From: Apostichopus californicus
Taxonomy: Eukaryota > Echinodermata > Holothuroidea > Aspidochirotida > Stichopodidae
Assembly: GCA_020650975.1 (NCBI GenBank)
Contig: JAIPMN010021596.1
Location: 1 to 31,639, forward strand
Reading direction: 5' to 3'
DNA: 31,639 nt
Below the pieces are notes generated by a model that was given only the letters and a program-made list of their open reading frames with translations, had not been told where the DNA came from and did not search any database. Made by a program: the position numbers and the translations under genes. This document shows, piece after piece, positions 9,842 to 23,100 of the stretch (position 1 is the stretch's first letter; each line of letters begins with the position of its first letter).

Positions 9842-12531
9842 ATATACCAGATTATGATGACTTGTGTTCAAGCTTCAGTAATCATCTTACCCACACAACC
9901 TAACATGTGCGTTTTATTCTCTCAGAGACATTTCATTATCTAATGTAGGACTTGTGAAGGTCTGGGAATATTTCTTTGTGTGGTTGTAACTTTGTAACGT
10001 CAAGAAAAGTACTTCAAAAGAACCTCTGAACACTTCAATTTTTAAACATGCAACGATTTGAGGACAATACCAATGGTATTTTAAGCTACCATTGACATCA
10101 GACTGAATAACCTTTGTTTACTCGGAGTATTCCATCAAGGCTTCAATTCTTTCTAGATCAGAAACCTATTCTTTTCATTTTGATATATCTCGTTATCCCT
10201 GCAGTTTATGTGTGGAAAAACTGAGAACGTCAGTTCGGTGAAGTGGATGGTCAAATATCATTCGTCCTTGCTTGAATTGCCCTTTGGACCCTGTACAGCT
10301 AATAGAGTAGTGAGCTATTACCTTGAAGTATCATACTAACCCACCCTGTTGGCAAACTATAATTTTTTTACCTTGTAGCTAAAAAAGAAAAGTTGGACCA
10401 CTTCCAAAATCGTAACCTTTATAAAAATTCTCGTGTGTTACCATCCAATTGCATGAGCATGTCCAACATTGTGAAAGGTTTACGGGAATGGTTTTGGCCT
10501 TTGTAAAATAGAGTTTAAAACGTTGAGCAGGTTTTAAAATATTAAATTTTGGAATTGATCAAACAGGATTAAAGTGTGAAGTGGTATCCGGAATGCCTCC
10601 ATCAGCTTGAAAAGAAAATGCAGTTACTTTATAACTCCAAGTCACACATAGAAATGTGTGAAATGTGGTGTTAGGTTTCCTCGTTTCATTTTGGCAGATG
10701 CAAACGGATATTTGCTGTTTGGTTAAAATCTGTGGCAAATGGCAAATCAATTTCTAATGGCAATCTCAAGTGGCAAGGCAAGTGTCATGTTAAGTTCATT
10801 TCAGTCAGTCCCACACACCACATTAAAACATTACTATTCAGTATATACCGCAGTGTGTGGACTGAAAGAGCTCAGTGACGTTATACCTAAAGCCCCATGC
10901 AAGATCTGTTCTTTAATATAAAAGCAACTGTTAGGAAGGAGCTCATTCAGTTTAAATACATAAAAAATTGAAAAACAAACACAAAGTTTGCTCCCTGTGC
11001 GACTGTTCTTAACTTCTGTTATATTTTAGTAAGTTTACTAAAAAAAAACAGACACAAAACAAAACAAACAGTGTTGATGAATGGTATGGATAAAAATAAA
11101 TGATGTCACTCAGTTTCAAGGTGACTGCAGAGTCCAGTTTGCAAGTTGTCTGTATTCTACTGTGAAACCAATCCTGAAAGAAAGGAACAGACTTGTCACG
11201 CTGAAGATTAAAATACAAAGCTGAGACATGCCTCAAAAATTGCACAATTTGGGCAAATTTGTGGTAATTGGAATTTGATTCTAGGTGACCATTTTATGCT
11301 CTGTCTAGCATATTGCTAGGGGCACTGCTGTATTAAAGATGCAGAGATTTACGTTCAGATTAAAGTTGGCACACTCTATGGTGAAGAAAATGCGAACTCA
11401 TATTCTATGCTACATTTTTACATCTCTTTGGGAAAAACTGGTCGTAATAGTTTGTATTTTTTTGGAAAGCAATACAGTATGCTACAACTGTTTGAATTCA
11501 GTCACAGGATGTATGGAATCCAGGTGTTGTTTACTACAACAACGTGTACACTTTAGTGTAGTGCGCAGCAAATGTGGTGGTATTCAATCAACACACTCAT
11601 TGACCTGAACAGCTGGTGATGAGATGAGATAACAAGTCGGTCAATATCATGTGTAGGTACTTAATCTTATCTCTGCAGTTAGCTAATTACTACAAGCATG
11701 GTAAAGAATGCCTTGAAAAGGGTTACGACACAGATTTAATCAACAAAATAAATACTGGCGTGTAAAGTGAGTTTCATGTTTGAAAGAAAAACTGAACGTA
11801 CCAGTCAGTAAGATTAATAAGTTCAAACCTTCACAGGAATATCTTTGCCCCTTAATGACACTCTCGTCAGTTAAAGGAGAAATGATTGTAAAATGAATTT
11901 ACCAACAATTCTTCAATGATGTCTTTCCCGGTACAAAAAACGAAATAAGAAAAAAAAGTGGATTTGTTTCCCTTTCTTGTAAATAATTTATCTGTCTCAA
12001 TATCCTGTGGGATAGAAGAAGATTACTGTAAATATATTTTTGTCTATTAGTTGATTGTGAATGATGAAAACAGACAATTACTACATAGAGGATACCTTGA
12101 TGTAAAACCAAACATTTATTTTGTATATAATGCTGTTGCTTACATTCATGGTTATCTTGGTTTGGTTACATTTTTCTCATGAGAGTTACATTTATTTGTG
12201 TGGATTAAGTTACAATTTGTTTCCTTCATTAATTCCTCCATGGGCCTTCAATATGTGTATGAATATTGATATGCACTGAGGAAAGATAAAGTACTAACTC
12301 AGCTACAGAATGTCTCTAACTTCATGTTGGTGAAAAGGGATTTTGTTAGGGATTAGAAGACGGAAGAAGACTATGGTTTTTCGGGTGCAAGCGTTCCCTT
12401 GAGTCCAACCTTGAAATAGCACCATAATAATTTAATAAATAATAATTTGTTTGGTCCTATTTATGCTTTATGATGCTAAGCAATTACATATATTGAGAAA
12501 CCTTAAAAGCTCATTGGCTTGTGAAAGGGGA

Positions 12532-12544
12532 GGGGGGGGGGGGG
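12532..12544 (+). repeat. Poly-G run (13 G)
   Basis: An uninterrupted run of 13 G directly after AGGGGA-like sequence; likely length-polymorphic. Confidence 0.85.
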
Positions 12545-13590
12545 TGCATGGCCCCTACCTCCCATTTGTCAGTCGGAGTAAAATGGTTCAATCGTGGGAA
12601 TCTTGACATTCAGCTGGTAGTAAGCTTGAATAAACAAATTACCCACATATCTGACTTGAATATATACAAACTGTTTTTCAATATGTATTCATTAATAGGG
12701 CTTACTGTGCAAAATTTGCTTAGTTTTTTCTTTTTGGGGGGATAACTTGTAAACGATGCTTGGACATTGTTGTTGTTGTTGCATTGTAGAAGTCTGAGGT
12801 TGAATGTTTCATGTTCATTACATTTATACCCAGTATCAGAAAGTGCATTATTTTTCTCAGCTCACATATTTCTATAGCTTTCATAAGTTCCATTGATATT
12901 GTAATATATTGAATTGTGCAAACAAGGTGTTGAATGTAGTGAGTGGTTTAAACAACATAATTAAGAGTGTATCATAGCTTGCTGTTTTTGTTAATTGTTG
13001 GTGCTCAAATTGATGCTATTTCTGTAAGATGTTCGGCATGGTAGGATTTATTCATCACATCTCTATTTGGACTGTGCTGTATTCACTATGAGCATACAAC
13101 TCGTACTGTTCATAAGAACAATTATTGTCCAACCCTTTGATCAACGGAACAAATCATTAGGTCCAAAAGTTACCCCCCCCCCACCCCGAAAAAATATATA
13201 TTCCTGTTTTTGGTCTCCCTATTCACTTGATTGATAACAAATCTCAAAATTTATGATAATTGTGTTTCATTGTGGTTACGGCACTGTAACACAAAGGAAT
13301 AATTCTTTAATATCTATCCTAACATACAACCTAATGTAACCTAGGCAGTTTTTCTTTCAAAGTCTACAAAATGGACATATCAATAGAACTGTAGTGCACA
13401 CACACATATAGATAGAAAGAAAAAACAATACTCATTTACAACTGTTGTAAACTGTTGTATATTCAAGATCAGTGGCATACGATGTGAAATTTATTTGTCA
13501 AATAGACGACTTATTTCACACTGCTATATAGGGCAGTAGTCCTGAAGAGGCATAATTTAATACTTAATGTTGGCAGTTAGTAGGACAGTT

Positions 13591-13684
13591 ACATAAGGAT
13601 ACCCCTCGGACTGGTTAGTTGCCTGCTGATGTTAAATACATAAGGATACCCCATTGGACTGGTTATTTGCCTGCTGATGTTAAA
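13591..13684 (+). repeat. 47-bp tandem duplication (2 copies)
   Basis: ACATAAGGATACCCC followed by GGACTGGTTAGTTGCCTGCT-type sequence and GATGTTAAAT, at 13591-13637 and again at 13638-13684, with only a few differences (CTCGG versus ATTGG, TTAGTT versus TTATTT). Recent by its low divergence. Confidence 0.85.
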
Positions 13685-14444
13685 TACAGGTGACATTTTG
13701 AGATCAGACGATGGTAATGACAACATTAATGGACTTGTTGAACTTGATATTCATCAGATGTCAGTAGAAAGCTTTATGGGAAGAGTTTGGTTTTTCCTTT
13801 TCTTTTTTCCTCCTTCTACTGTATATGAAACAGTTTGTAAATTATCAAAGAGAAGGTGGAACTGTTATGTTCCACATCAAAGCAAGCGTTGTTTGCCGCA
13901 ATTTCAAAATGAGGTCCATTGATTTTGTTGATTTATGAAATAACAAAAAAGTGCTGTCTAAATTTTTTTTTGTGTGTGTGTAGGATGTGGCTTAGTTAAC
14001 TTCTTACTGTCTATGAAGTTATAAGTATTGTATGAATTTGTTAAATAGGAGACTTTTCACTCATTAACTCTAATAGTACTTTGTGGTTTGGTCTGGTACT
14101 ATGTCAAACTTATGTTCCCCTAACTTATTATAGTGTATTGTTGTCAGTTAGTGAGTTAATTGTAGTAGAGTAGAAGACAGAGTTTGACGCATTTGTGTAA
14201 TGATAATTTGATACCGATGTTCTGTCAACTTGGTTTCAGTGATGTTATAAATATACTTAGAAATGTTAATGTTGTGTATACCATAATGGCAAACAAAGAA
14301 AAAGACAAAAAAATTAGGGTACTTATAGAGAGAGGCAAAAACTTTCAGGAAGTTGCTAAAGCTCACCTTGACCTTAGCTTTCATATTTGACTATTGTTGT
14401 GTTCCATTATCTTCCTTCTTTGTGTGCCTTGGTTTTACGTGAAA

Positions 14445-14458
14445 AATAAAACAATAAA
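14445..14458 (+). terminator. Paired AATAAA hexamers, candidate poly(A) site
   Basis: AATAAA at 14445-14450 and again at 14453-14458, after a T-rich stretch. Could be a distal poly(A) site for CFAP97 or the end of an unannotated + strand transcript; chance is also possible in AT-rich DNA. Confidence 0.25.
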
Positions 14459-17158
14459 GCATCTAAGCAATCAGCTATCATTTAATGTCTGTTCATATTT
14501 TTGTTTATTGTTTATTCAAATATGCAATGGAAAATTCTGACACTGAACTTGGTGAACTTTGACCCTTTCAAAGATGGCTTTTGAACCTTCTGAATGTGAA
14601 GTCTGACCTAAAAGGTCAAGCACAGACAGGGGCCCAGGAAATATTGTTTTGAGCTATAATCAAGTTATATGCTCAGCCTTTCCAAAGTGATAGTAATTGC
14701 TGATTTCTGCACCAGAAAAATAGCAACGTAAGGGAGGGAAGCGGACAGTTGCCTCTTAGTTGGTATGTACCTCCTCTGTACCTTCAATGTTTTAACATCC
14801 CGTTTGGTGTCAGGACATGTCCCCATCCATCTTAATATTAAATGAATGTGTTTGTGAAGTTTTGAGTCTGTGAATAACAGTATAAGTGTTTAAAGGTCCT
14901 CTCCCCCACCCCCAAAAAAGTAAGTAAAAAGCATCTTGTGGTTTATGCAATGACTATCCACATCGCTGCACCATTTTTGACAATTCAATGTGCCGTTTGG
15001 CTTAGTTTAGTTGGACATTTACAATCGCATACAATAGTTATCAACAGAATAAAGAAACTCTTGAACATAATATGGTGACACAGTACAAACTATATAAGTC
15101 ATTGTCAAGCATATTTAATTGTATCTCTCAAACAGTCCCACCTTTCCCAGTCTATAAAAGAAGCCAATGCAAGCTTCATATAAACCTGTGTGATGTACAA
15201 AAGATTCCAATGATGGACAACTGCCTTTAATATTCCACTATAGAAAACTTACGCATCAATTTGAATATATGATGGTCACAATACTCAATGATATATATAT
15301 ATATGCAAGTCATCATGCTTGTGTGCTTGAATTCGTATTTCTACTGTTTTCTTGTTCCTCCCTCTGCCTCCAAAAAGAGGAGATATTAATAAATACCAGT
15401 GCTAAACTGACATTCACTTCCACTCCTTTAATTTCACTACGGAAATGTAAGAAGAAATAGATGGGGATTATCCAACACCTCACATTGGGCACATTCGTAT
15501 ATCTGGCACAAATAGAACTGAATGTTTCTTCAGTTTTTGAGGGAAATTGCTCAATATAAGTATCTCTGCCACAGTAAGATATTCAGGTTTGCTTCATTAC
15601 ATTTTGAAATATAATCTTATATGTGAGATATGAAAATATCATTTTCCAAATAGCCACAGGTGCCATGGCGACGGTGTGACTTCTTGGCTCTTTTGGTATT
15701 TTAATAGTAATATAATATTAAATAAACTAATACAACCAGGAAGGCTGGAATCTCTTTTCTCAGTTAATGCCATTTATTGGATCAGATTCATATCCCTGTG
15801 TCAGATGACTATTGCACAGAGATACCTTCACTTCTAAGATTTAACCATTGCGGTCAATCTATAAAGAATATTAAGGGTATTAGCTCTGCATTGCACACAG
15901 TATCAAATGGTTCTAATTTGTTAATCGGGTGGTGTGACCGACAGAATCTAAGAGTGACCCTGCCTTTAACAGATATCAGTCTCTTGGATAGCCGGCCAGA
16001 GGGAGCTCGAGAAGACGAGATTTTCTTTGAAATGGCACTGTAGGGTGCAAAGAACTGGCACACTACTTGTTAACTTGTATTAACTTTTGGGTTACTTGCC
16101 ATAGGCAGGCAAATAACCTATGAAGTCAAGTTTGCATGTACGTTTGTGTGTATGTGTGATGCCCTAGCTTATAAACATGCTATCTCAAGATAGGTAGCCT
16201 CATATTTGGCAAGTGGTTTCCCATAGTTAGTACAATAACCCTACTGTTTTAGGTGGAGGTCAAGGTCATTTGGGGTCAGCAAAGGGCAAAATGTGAAAAT
16301 CTCTCCAGAACCTGAACATCAAAGGAGCTCATATATATGTATGGTAGGATAGCCTTATGTAGTGTAAAGTTTATAGTTTGGAATGCAAAATAAAACATTG
16401 AGGGAAAGTTTACCCTGACTTCTCTGCTACTGAAGGGGTTTCCTTGTCTGTATTGGTAGTATAGGGAATGTGGTTCTGGTAGGAGAAATTGTGCATTGCT
16501 GATACCCATTGCACAATCATGCAGGGAGTAGAATAAACCTCATACCCAAACATACTTCAGACCACACGGTAGTCAATAACAGTGACAGTGTGAAGCACCC
16601 TCAATTGTTTCAGATTACACCTTTAGGATCATATTTCTTCACATAGTAATCACACATGCCATCACTTGTGAATATTTATAAGTTTTATCGCGATGCTTGC
16701 AGCCCTTACACTAACAGGTATGTGATCCGTTCAATATAAATCTCTTAAAATATTAATGTCTTAAATATTGTCCACACAATGACACGTCCAGCCCTTGGAA
16801 TGAAACACTATCAAAACAACAAGCTAAGGATATCTGCTTTCATTCATACATATTTATCCGCGACGAAATTTGGAGCAAAAAATGATTTTTGATCTGTGTA
16901 TATGAAACAGCTAAGATTCTGGCGATTACTTCAGTGGGTCAAAGTTATGATGCATGAAAAGATGGACAAGTCCATCTACGACCGATTCTGATTTTTTTTC
17001 CCCTGTAGAATCTATCTTCTTTCTGAATCTCTCCATCTCTGACCATTAATGAAACCACTCTCCATCTTTCATCGAATGAGTGAGACATGGTACTGCAGGC
17101 TGGCAGCCACATCTCCACGGTGGTTAATACTGCTTTCATCTTCGGTTTCAATCTATCG
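14459..17158. other. Intergenic, distal part including likely CARS2 3' UTR
   Basis: No coding gene supported. It includes an (AT)n run at about 15290-15304, a segment open on both strands at about 15854-16043 and a repeat-like stretch at about 16080-16300 (the GGTCAAGGTCATTTGGGGTC block). Sequence just below 17159 should be CARS2 3' UTR. The first minus-strand AATAAA below the stop is at 15778-15773. Confidence 0.5.
15773..15778 (-). terminator. Candidate CARS2 poly(A) signal (AATAAA on minus strand)
   Basis: TTTATT on the plus strand. Reading down from the CARS2 stop at 17159, this is the first canonical hexamer I find, implying a 3' UTR near 1.4 kb. A variant signal closer to the stop could be used instead. 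Confidence 0.25.
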
Positions 17159-17179
17159 TCACGTTTCCTCGTCCTGAGT
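17159..17179 (-). CDS. CARS2: CARS2 exon 14 (coding end)
   Basis: Acceptor TTTGCTTCACAG at 17180, then TQDEET and TGA (17161-17159), giving an acidic C-terminus. In phase with exon 13. The coding part is only 21 bases, so the choice rests on the acceptor and on length agreement with the family. Read-through of exon 13 (ending near 17980) is the alternative. Intron 13 (17180-18042) shows nothing recognisable. Confidence 0.65.
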   Translation of the reverse strand, partial: TQDEET

Positions 17180-20100
17180 CTGTGAAGCAAACAAGTGTGC
17201 AAACCAGTCGCTTAGTTAAAAATAATACAGTATTTTGCAATGAAGGATAACATCATAACAGGTTGATTAAATATTAGACTGTCACAACTGACGACGAGAT
17301 TATTGCATGCACAACTAATTGATGAAGCATCGTTGAGTATGCAATGAATCCAGATTCGTACCATGCACAGTGCAGCCTCCATATACCCTAATTTAACACC
17401 TGTAATGGGATCGTCTTCGATAAATATTGCCTTTGGTAAAATAACAAGGAAATTATGAACGAAGTTGTTTTTTGAAATGTAATACTTTGCTTAACCTTCC
17501 ATGAGAGAAATTTATATACAATATATGAAAAAACATATTCATCCTCTGATATCTATTCCAGATTAGTTTTGTTGTTTTGCATTAAGTACAACAATGTTTT
17601 TAATTTAAAATACTTTAAACAAACAAACCAAAAGTGAGCAACATATCTTGGAAAAAAAAACTTGAAAAAACATATAAAAAAGTAAAACCATGGGGGCATC
17701 AAATCAATCTCATTAGGTACAGAAACAATCATATACAAACAAAACTATGAGCTATGTTGGTTGTGTATACAATGTGATCACTTAATTACAAATTATTTAC
17801 ACAAAAATAATTTTTTACCTAACAAACACATTTCATTGTCAATTTCAACTGAGCATGCTGTTTCATACTGGACTTTTCCTTTTGAAATAATTTTGGCTTT
17901 TTAGAAAAAAATTTGCACTACATATTTTCTTTAAAACCTGAGTCCAAATTTTGATTTTATACTCTCAGATAACTACCTATATTGGTTTTTTGTGTCGATG
18001 GTGAAGTGTTTTTAAGTCTCCGGAGTGTGTTACTGAATTTACCTGTCGTTCTTGATTAACTTTCTTTTCACTGAACTCCCAAGTGGAATTCTGTCCTCTG
18101 TCCTGGAAATGAGATTTGAGAGACAAAAAAGGATAACAATGACATCAATGTCAGATTACAGGAAGATTTAAAGATTAATGCAACCATGGCAACAATCACA
18201 CGCTGACTTTAGCTTGAAGGGAAATTAATGTTAATCATAGGTAAAACATCAATCAAACATTGGATTACTGCAAAACGGCACTATTTTATGAAATGTAGTT
18301 TTTATTACATGATAAAGTTACAAGCTTCGCAAGTGTCATGTCTGTTTTATTTCCCGAGATCGCGCCATGCACTGGTGTATATGCAGATCACGTAGCTGTT
18401 TAGCTTACATGTAAGACCATCGGATCTGTTATTCTGTATCATGATGGTGCTGATTGACAGCTTGGTGTGGTGGCCTTACTACTGACCACAGGTTTTCACA
18501 ATATACTGGTAAATTGTACTTAGTTTGTACAGTGAAATGCAATTTCTTATTACTCTGTCTGTAAGTGGGACAGATTGGTCAATGATGACAAACAGATCTG
18601 TAGTGTTTTCTGTTTAGGTGGGAAGGGTGAGGAAAGGAGAAGGAGGGGAGGGGTAAATTAAAATAAATCGTTAACAGTTGATAAAAGTACTCTGCTGGAG
18701 GTTCGGTATCTCCTCATTATTTGCAAACGTAGAGGAGGGCTCAATTAGACAATAATATTAAAAGTTCATGGGTGGAGGGGTGGAGGTGGTGGAGGGGGTA
18801 GAGGGGGGTGGGGTGGTGGGGGAACAAATGCTCTGAGGGTGCCAAGAAAATGTTTGCTGCAATTTTGACCATTATCTGACTTTCTAGCATATTTGGAGAC
18901 TGATGTCCTTTAAGCATCTGTTGTCACAGTAACTATCTTTATATCAACATATCCAGCTCGAATCTTAATATTTTTTTTTTTGATAAATCCTGCTTCCTAT
19001 TGAAGTGTTAAATGTAAATTGAACAATTCTGAATAGAGATGTATGGTAGGAACAAAAAATTACCAATGGATACATTAGCATCCTATTCTTTGAAAAGGTC
19101 ATCAGTATTGCCCACCTCTCCCCCCCACCCCCACCCACCCCCCCACAAAAATGCTAGAATTTCCAATGCTAACAGTTTTAACAAGCACTTTACTGTCATT
19201 CTAACAGTCATTCTAACAGTCAGACATTTAATTGTCTATTTGAATACCCCTCAATGGCTGCAAAAATATTGAGGGTCGAAGCCTCTAGGATACTAGAATT
19301 TGAAAACTTCTAGCAATTCATAACATGCTAGAATGTGGGGCCATTACTGATGGTCTTTAATGGTGTTTTTCTCTGTTAATCCAATACCTTGATTTGTATA
19401 CCGTCTTCTGTTAACATAGTTCTGACATCATCACAGGCTGTGAGTAGAGCGCTTCGTTCTTTATTAACTCTCTTCCTCTGATCTGTTGGTGTCTCTCCTG
19501 GCAAAGATTGAATGAAGAAAATTACAACGATGTGAATGTCCCCAAAAATTCACGAAGAAAAACTCACAATATTCCTGGAACTTGATGGTAAATTACATAC
19601 AGTTGTACAGTGACTTTGTGAATTACTTAGAGAACTTCAAACAAAAGCAGTATCCACAGATGCAATAAATGGCATCCATGGAGGAGGTTAACAGGATCAC
19701 CGGAGGTTTGTCAAGTTACTATCAGTAGAGGTTAACACAGGAATTGAGGCTAAAAACAGTGTCAATAGAGGCTAAAAGTGAAATCAATACAGGCCAAAAA
19801 CAGTATCAATACAGGCTAAAAATGCTTATCATTAGCGGCTAAAAACTGCAAAAATTTAGCCTAAACACAGTATCAATAGAGGCTAAAATAGAGCCTGAAA
19901 ACAATATCAATAGAGTCTAAAAATGATATCATAGAGGCTATAAACAGTATCAACACAGGCCAAAAATGCTTATCATTAGAGGCTAGAGAAACTGTTAAAA
20001 TAGTGCCTAAAAACAATATCAATAGAGGCTTAAATAGAGCCTGAAAACAACATCGATGGAGGCTAAAATGATATCAATAGAGGCTAAAAATGATATCAAT

Positions 20101-23100
20101 AGAGGCTAAAAACAATATAAATAGAGGCTAAAAACAATATCAATAGGGGCTAAAAACAGTATCAATCCAGACTAAAATTGCTTTATCAATGGAGACTAAA
20201 TACAGCAAAACTAGAGCCTAAAATCAATATCAATAGAGGCTATAAGCAGTATTAAATGAGGCTACAATCAGTATCAGTACAGGTCTCAAACACTAGTTAT
20301 ACAGGCCACATGTAGTATCATTAGAGGCTACAAGCAGTATCAGTAGAAGCTACAAGGAGTATATGAGAGGCTACAAACAGTGGCAATAGAAGACTACAAA
20401 CAGTATCAATCATTCCTATACCTGCCTGACTGGTAGCATTGTCGGTCGATAGAGCCCAGTTCCTGACCTCTTTCCTGAAAGATACCAGTGTGTCCAGAGT
20501 ACTGCTCAGGCTCCCTCCATTACCAGTACTACTTTCATCCTTAAATTGAAAGATTGTAAAATGCAGTAAAACATGGTCACAGCTAGGAGTAACAACCCTG
20601 AGACAGTAGTGATCATTGAACAGAATTCTGCTGAAGTTTCTGCAGTTTCTTTAAACTGACCATACTTCAGTGATATGATTATTCTTAATATCTACCTAGA
20701 CCATGTAAACAATAAAGACTGCAGAGAAATGTATTATTGATCGAATATAAACACAAAACCTGGGTAAGTGTTCTTCAGTCTCAGTGATCTCCAGCAGATT
20801 TTAACCTGAGAAACTTTACATAAAATCTTTTAGACCCTTTGATAGTTTGCATTCTGTACTATTATGAATAACATAACAGCAATGATTGACCAACCGATCC
20901 TGGTACATGTGTCATATATTTCTTTACATACGTCACTTTCCTGGAGACAATGTCAACTGATACATAGGTGATTAGTGCAGGATTAACCCTACATAATACT
21001 AATCATTTCTGTGTCTTACCTCTCTGCTCGGAAGATCAAAGCCGAGACTTGTGAGGGTGCTACGTACGAAGGAACTCACATACGCAATAGTAACAGGACT
21101 TCTGGTAGAGCAAGGGCACTGTGAGGTAAACATACATGATAAAAGAAAAGATGCTGAAAAATCTGTTTTGAAAAATAAAGTAAAAATTTGGTTCATGAAT
21201 AAAGTCATATTAATTATTCAAAACAGTTTATATTCACAAGAACAAAAACCTGACAGGGAAGTTATAAACAAATTTGCAAGAGCAAAGAATTAATTGCCTA
21301 GAAGAGGGTACAGACCATTGACCCAATCGTGACAAGTCCTGTACTCTTAACTAATAACTGAGCTTCCCAGACCGTAATGGGTGGTGATACCTATACAACT
21401 ATGGCTAGGCATACCACAGTCCCAAGCCACAATACTTTGCACAATGGTTTATTTATCAAGTCAATTGTTTTTTTTATGCGTAAGATATTTCCAACAACAT
21501 AACAACATATTAAAATGAAAATATAACTTAATATTGAGAAGTTTACAAGTAAATCCATGAAAGTTCAAATGTTTGAATCTATAACTAAATTGGTCTACCT
21601 TCTTAAATGTCAATAAAACTATGTCATATTCTTTGAAGTGATTCAATACATAAAAAGTAATACACCAAAGTACACACAATTAACATCCCAAATTGAATGA
21701 TACAGTTAAAGAAGACACACATATAAACCTACCGATTGCTTGGATGGTTGCAGCTGAGCATTGGTTGTTTTTATCAGATCCATGATAGCTTCCAAGGCTC
21801 TTGGAGTGTCAAAATCATTTGCAAAGGCTTGTCTGACTTTCTTGCTGGTATCACTTACCCTGAAAATCAAAATGTTTTTATAATTAAGTCAGTCATGTAT
21901 TTATCAGTTTGTAGACATTTTGCAATAACATGTATGAAATATTTAACATTGAATCGTGAAGATGGTTCCTCTGTAAACCCTTTGGATGGAGACAGGAGAG
22001 AAAATAATGGGGATGGAATGGTGGGGGTGGGGGAGGGTGGGCTAACACATAAAGAACTGAGCAGTGCTAAAGTTAGGTACTGCACCATCTGCTACTTCCT
22101 TAATCTTCTTTCTTTCCTACAATGATAGTTATGTTTATAAAGTGGCTACCATTTCTGTTCCTAAGAAAACAGCACCACCTCCCCCCCCCCTATCCCTCCC
22201 CTTTCAATGCAGCTGTCGAAATTCTGTTACCGTTTTCACCCTAAACACACTCTTTGTGGGTTTGAAAACCTACCTCTGATGTGTAAGGGCTTCATCCACA
22301 GGACCACTGTTAATTTGGCCTATAACATAAGCCTCAGAGTCACTAAGAAATGATGTGATTTGATTTGTTGTACTAACAGCTTTACTGAGCGAATCGTCAC
22401 CATATTCAATATCTGCAGACACAAAAGCAATGAAAGTATTTTAAAGATGTTAGCTCTTCCGGGTGCCTAAAATAAGAAAGTGAGTACGAGAATAATTTAC
22501 ACAAAGGTAAAATACAGTGTCATTGTAACATTCAAACAACACCAAACTAGGCCCTGCATATTAAGTCTAACTCAGTTCTGGTACAAAGAGCCCTGGTAGT
22601 CGAACGTCTTTATTTTGTGGCCCCAACTATTCACCTTGATCTCCTTATCAACCCTCCAGTTGCGAATGTTGTGGCCTGGGAAAGGGGTCTATGGAGAGAA
22701 TCAGGCATCCCCCTCACATTTGAGATAGTTTTATATGATAAAGGGTGATTAACGGTGTTATCTTTTGCAACTGAAGTAATTTATGTTTAAGAGTTTTCCA
22801 AAAATGTAGAGAAGTTTTTTCCAAATGTTTGTAGTTCCTCCACAACATTTTGGTGGTGACCATCTTGTTGAATACTAGGGTCTTAGAGACAGGAGTATTC
22901 AGTGTTGTAAATCTCACCAAACGGTTAAAGACGGGAGCAGTCAGTGTGGTCACAGTTGTAAATTATTCATTCCATGTACTATCACCACAGTGTTAGATAA
23001 ATGAGTATTTAATGTAGGGATATAGAGAGGACTATTTGACTTGGTTACTCTCACCATTACAGCTAAGGAAAGGAGTATCCATTGTGGTTATTATTGCAAA

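Larger units (their letters stand above)
8349..11000. other. Intergenic, proximal part after CFAP97
   Basis: No gene recognised. It includes G-rich tracts (8725-8742 and 8918-8946) and a pyrimidine tract (9806-9841). The first part probably includes the CFAP97 3' UTR. The short open frames here have no family resemblance I can see. Confidence 0.6.
11000..14440. other. Intergenic, middle part
   Basis: AT-rich sequence with a 13-G run (12532-12544), a short TTG repeat near 12770, a 10-C run (13173-13182) and a 47-bp tandem duplication (13591-13684). The short open frames here show no recognisable protein. Nothing else can be supported. Confidence 0.6.

Noticed and set aside
11339-11608. 89-codon intergenic open frame as a gene
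   Set aside because: AT-rich sequence, Cys-rich but without a recognised motif or splice context; length expected by chance in 8.8 kb.
14184-14390. 68-codon open frame followed by AATAAA hexamers as a small gene
   Set aside because: No similarity recognised and an overlapping minus-strand frame is equally long; the poly(A) hexamers alone are not enough.
16945-17202. Minus-strand open frame of 85 codons overlapping the CARS2 last exon as a coding continuation
   Set aside because: Exon 13 ends in phase 0 and enters this exon in another frame, reaching TGA after six codons; the 85-codon product has no family resemblance.
19720-20412. CRISPR array
   Set aside because: Units are contiguous and diverged with no unique spacers, and the genome is animal; it is a minisatellite.
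21736-22125. 129-codon plus-strand open frame
   Set aside because: It is antisense to CARS2 exon 9 plus intron sequence with a G-rich tract; no protein family fits.
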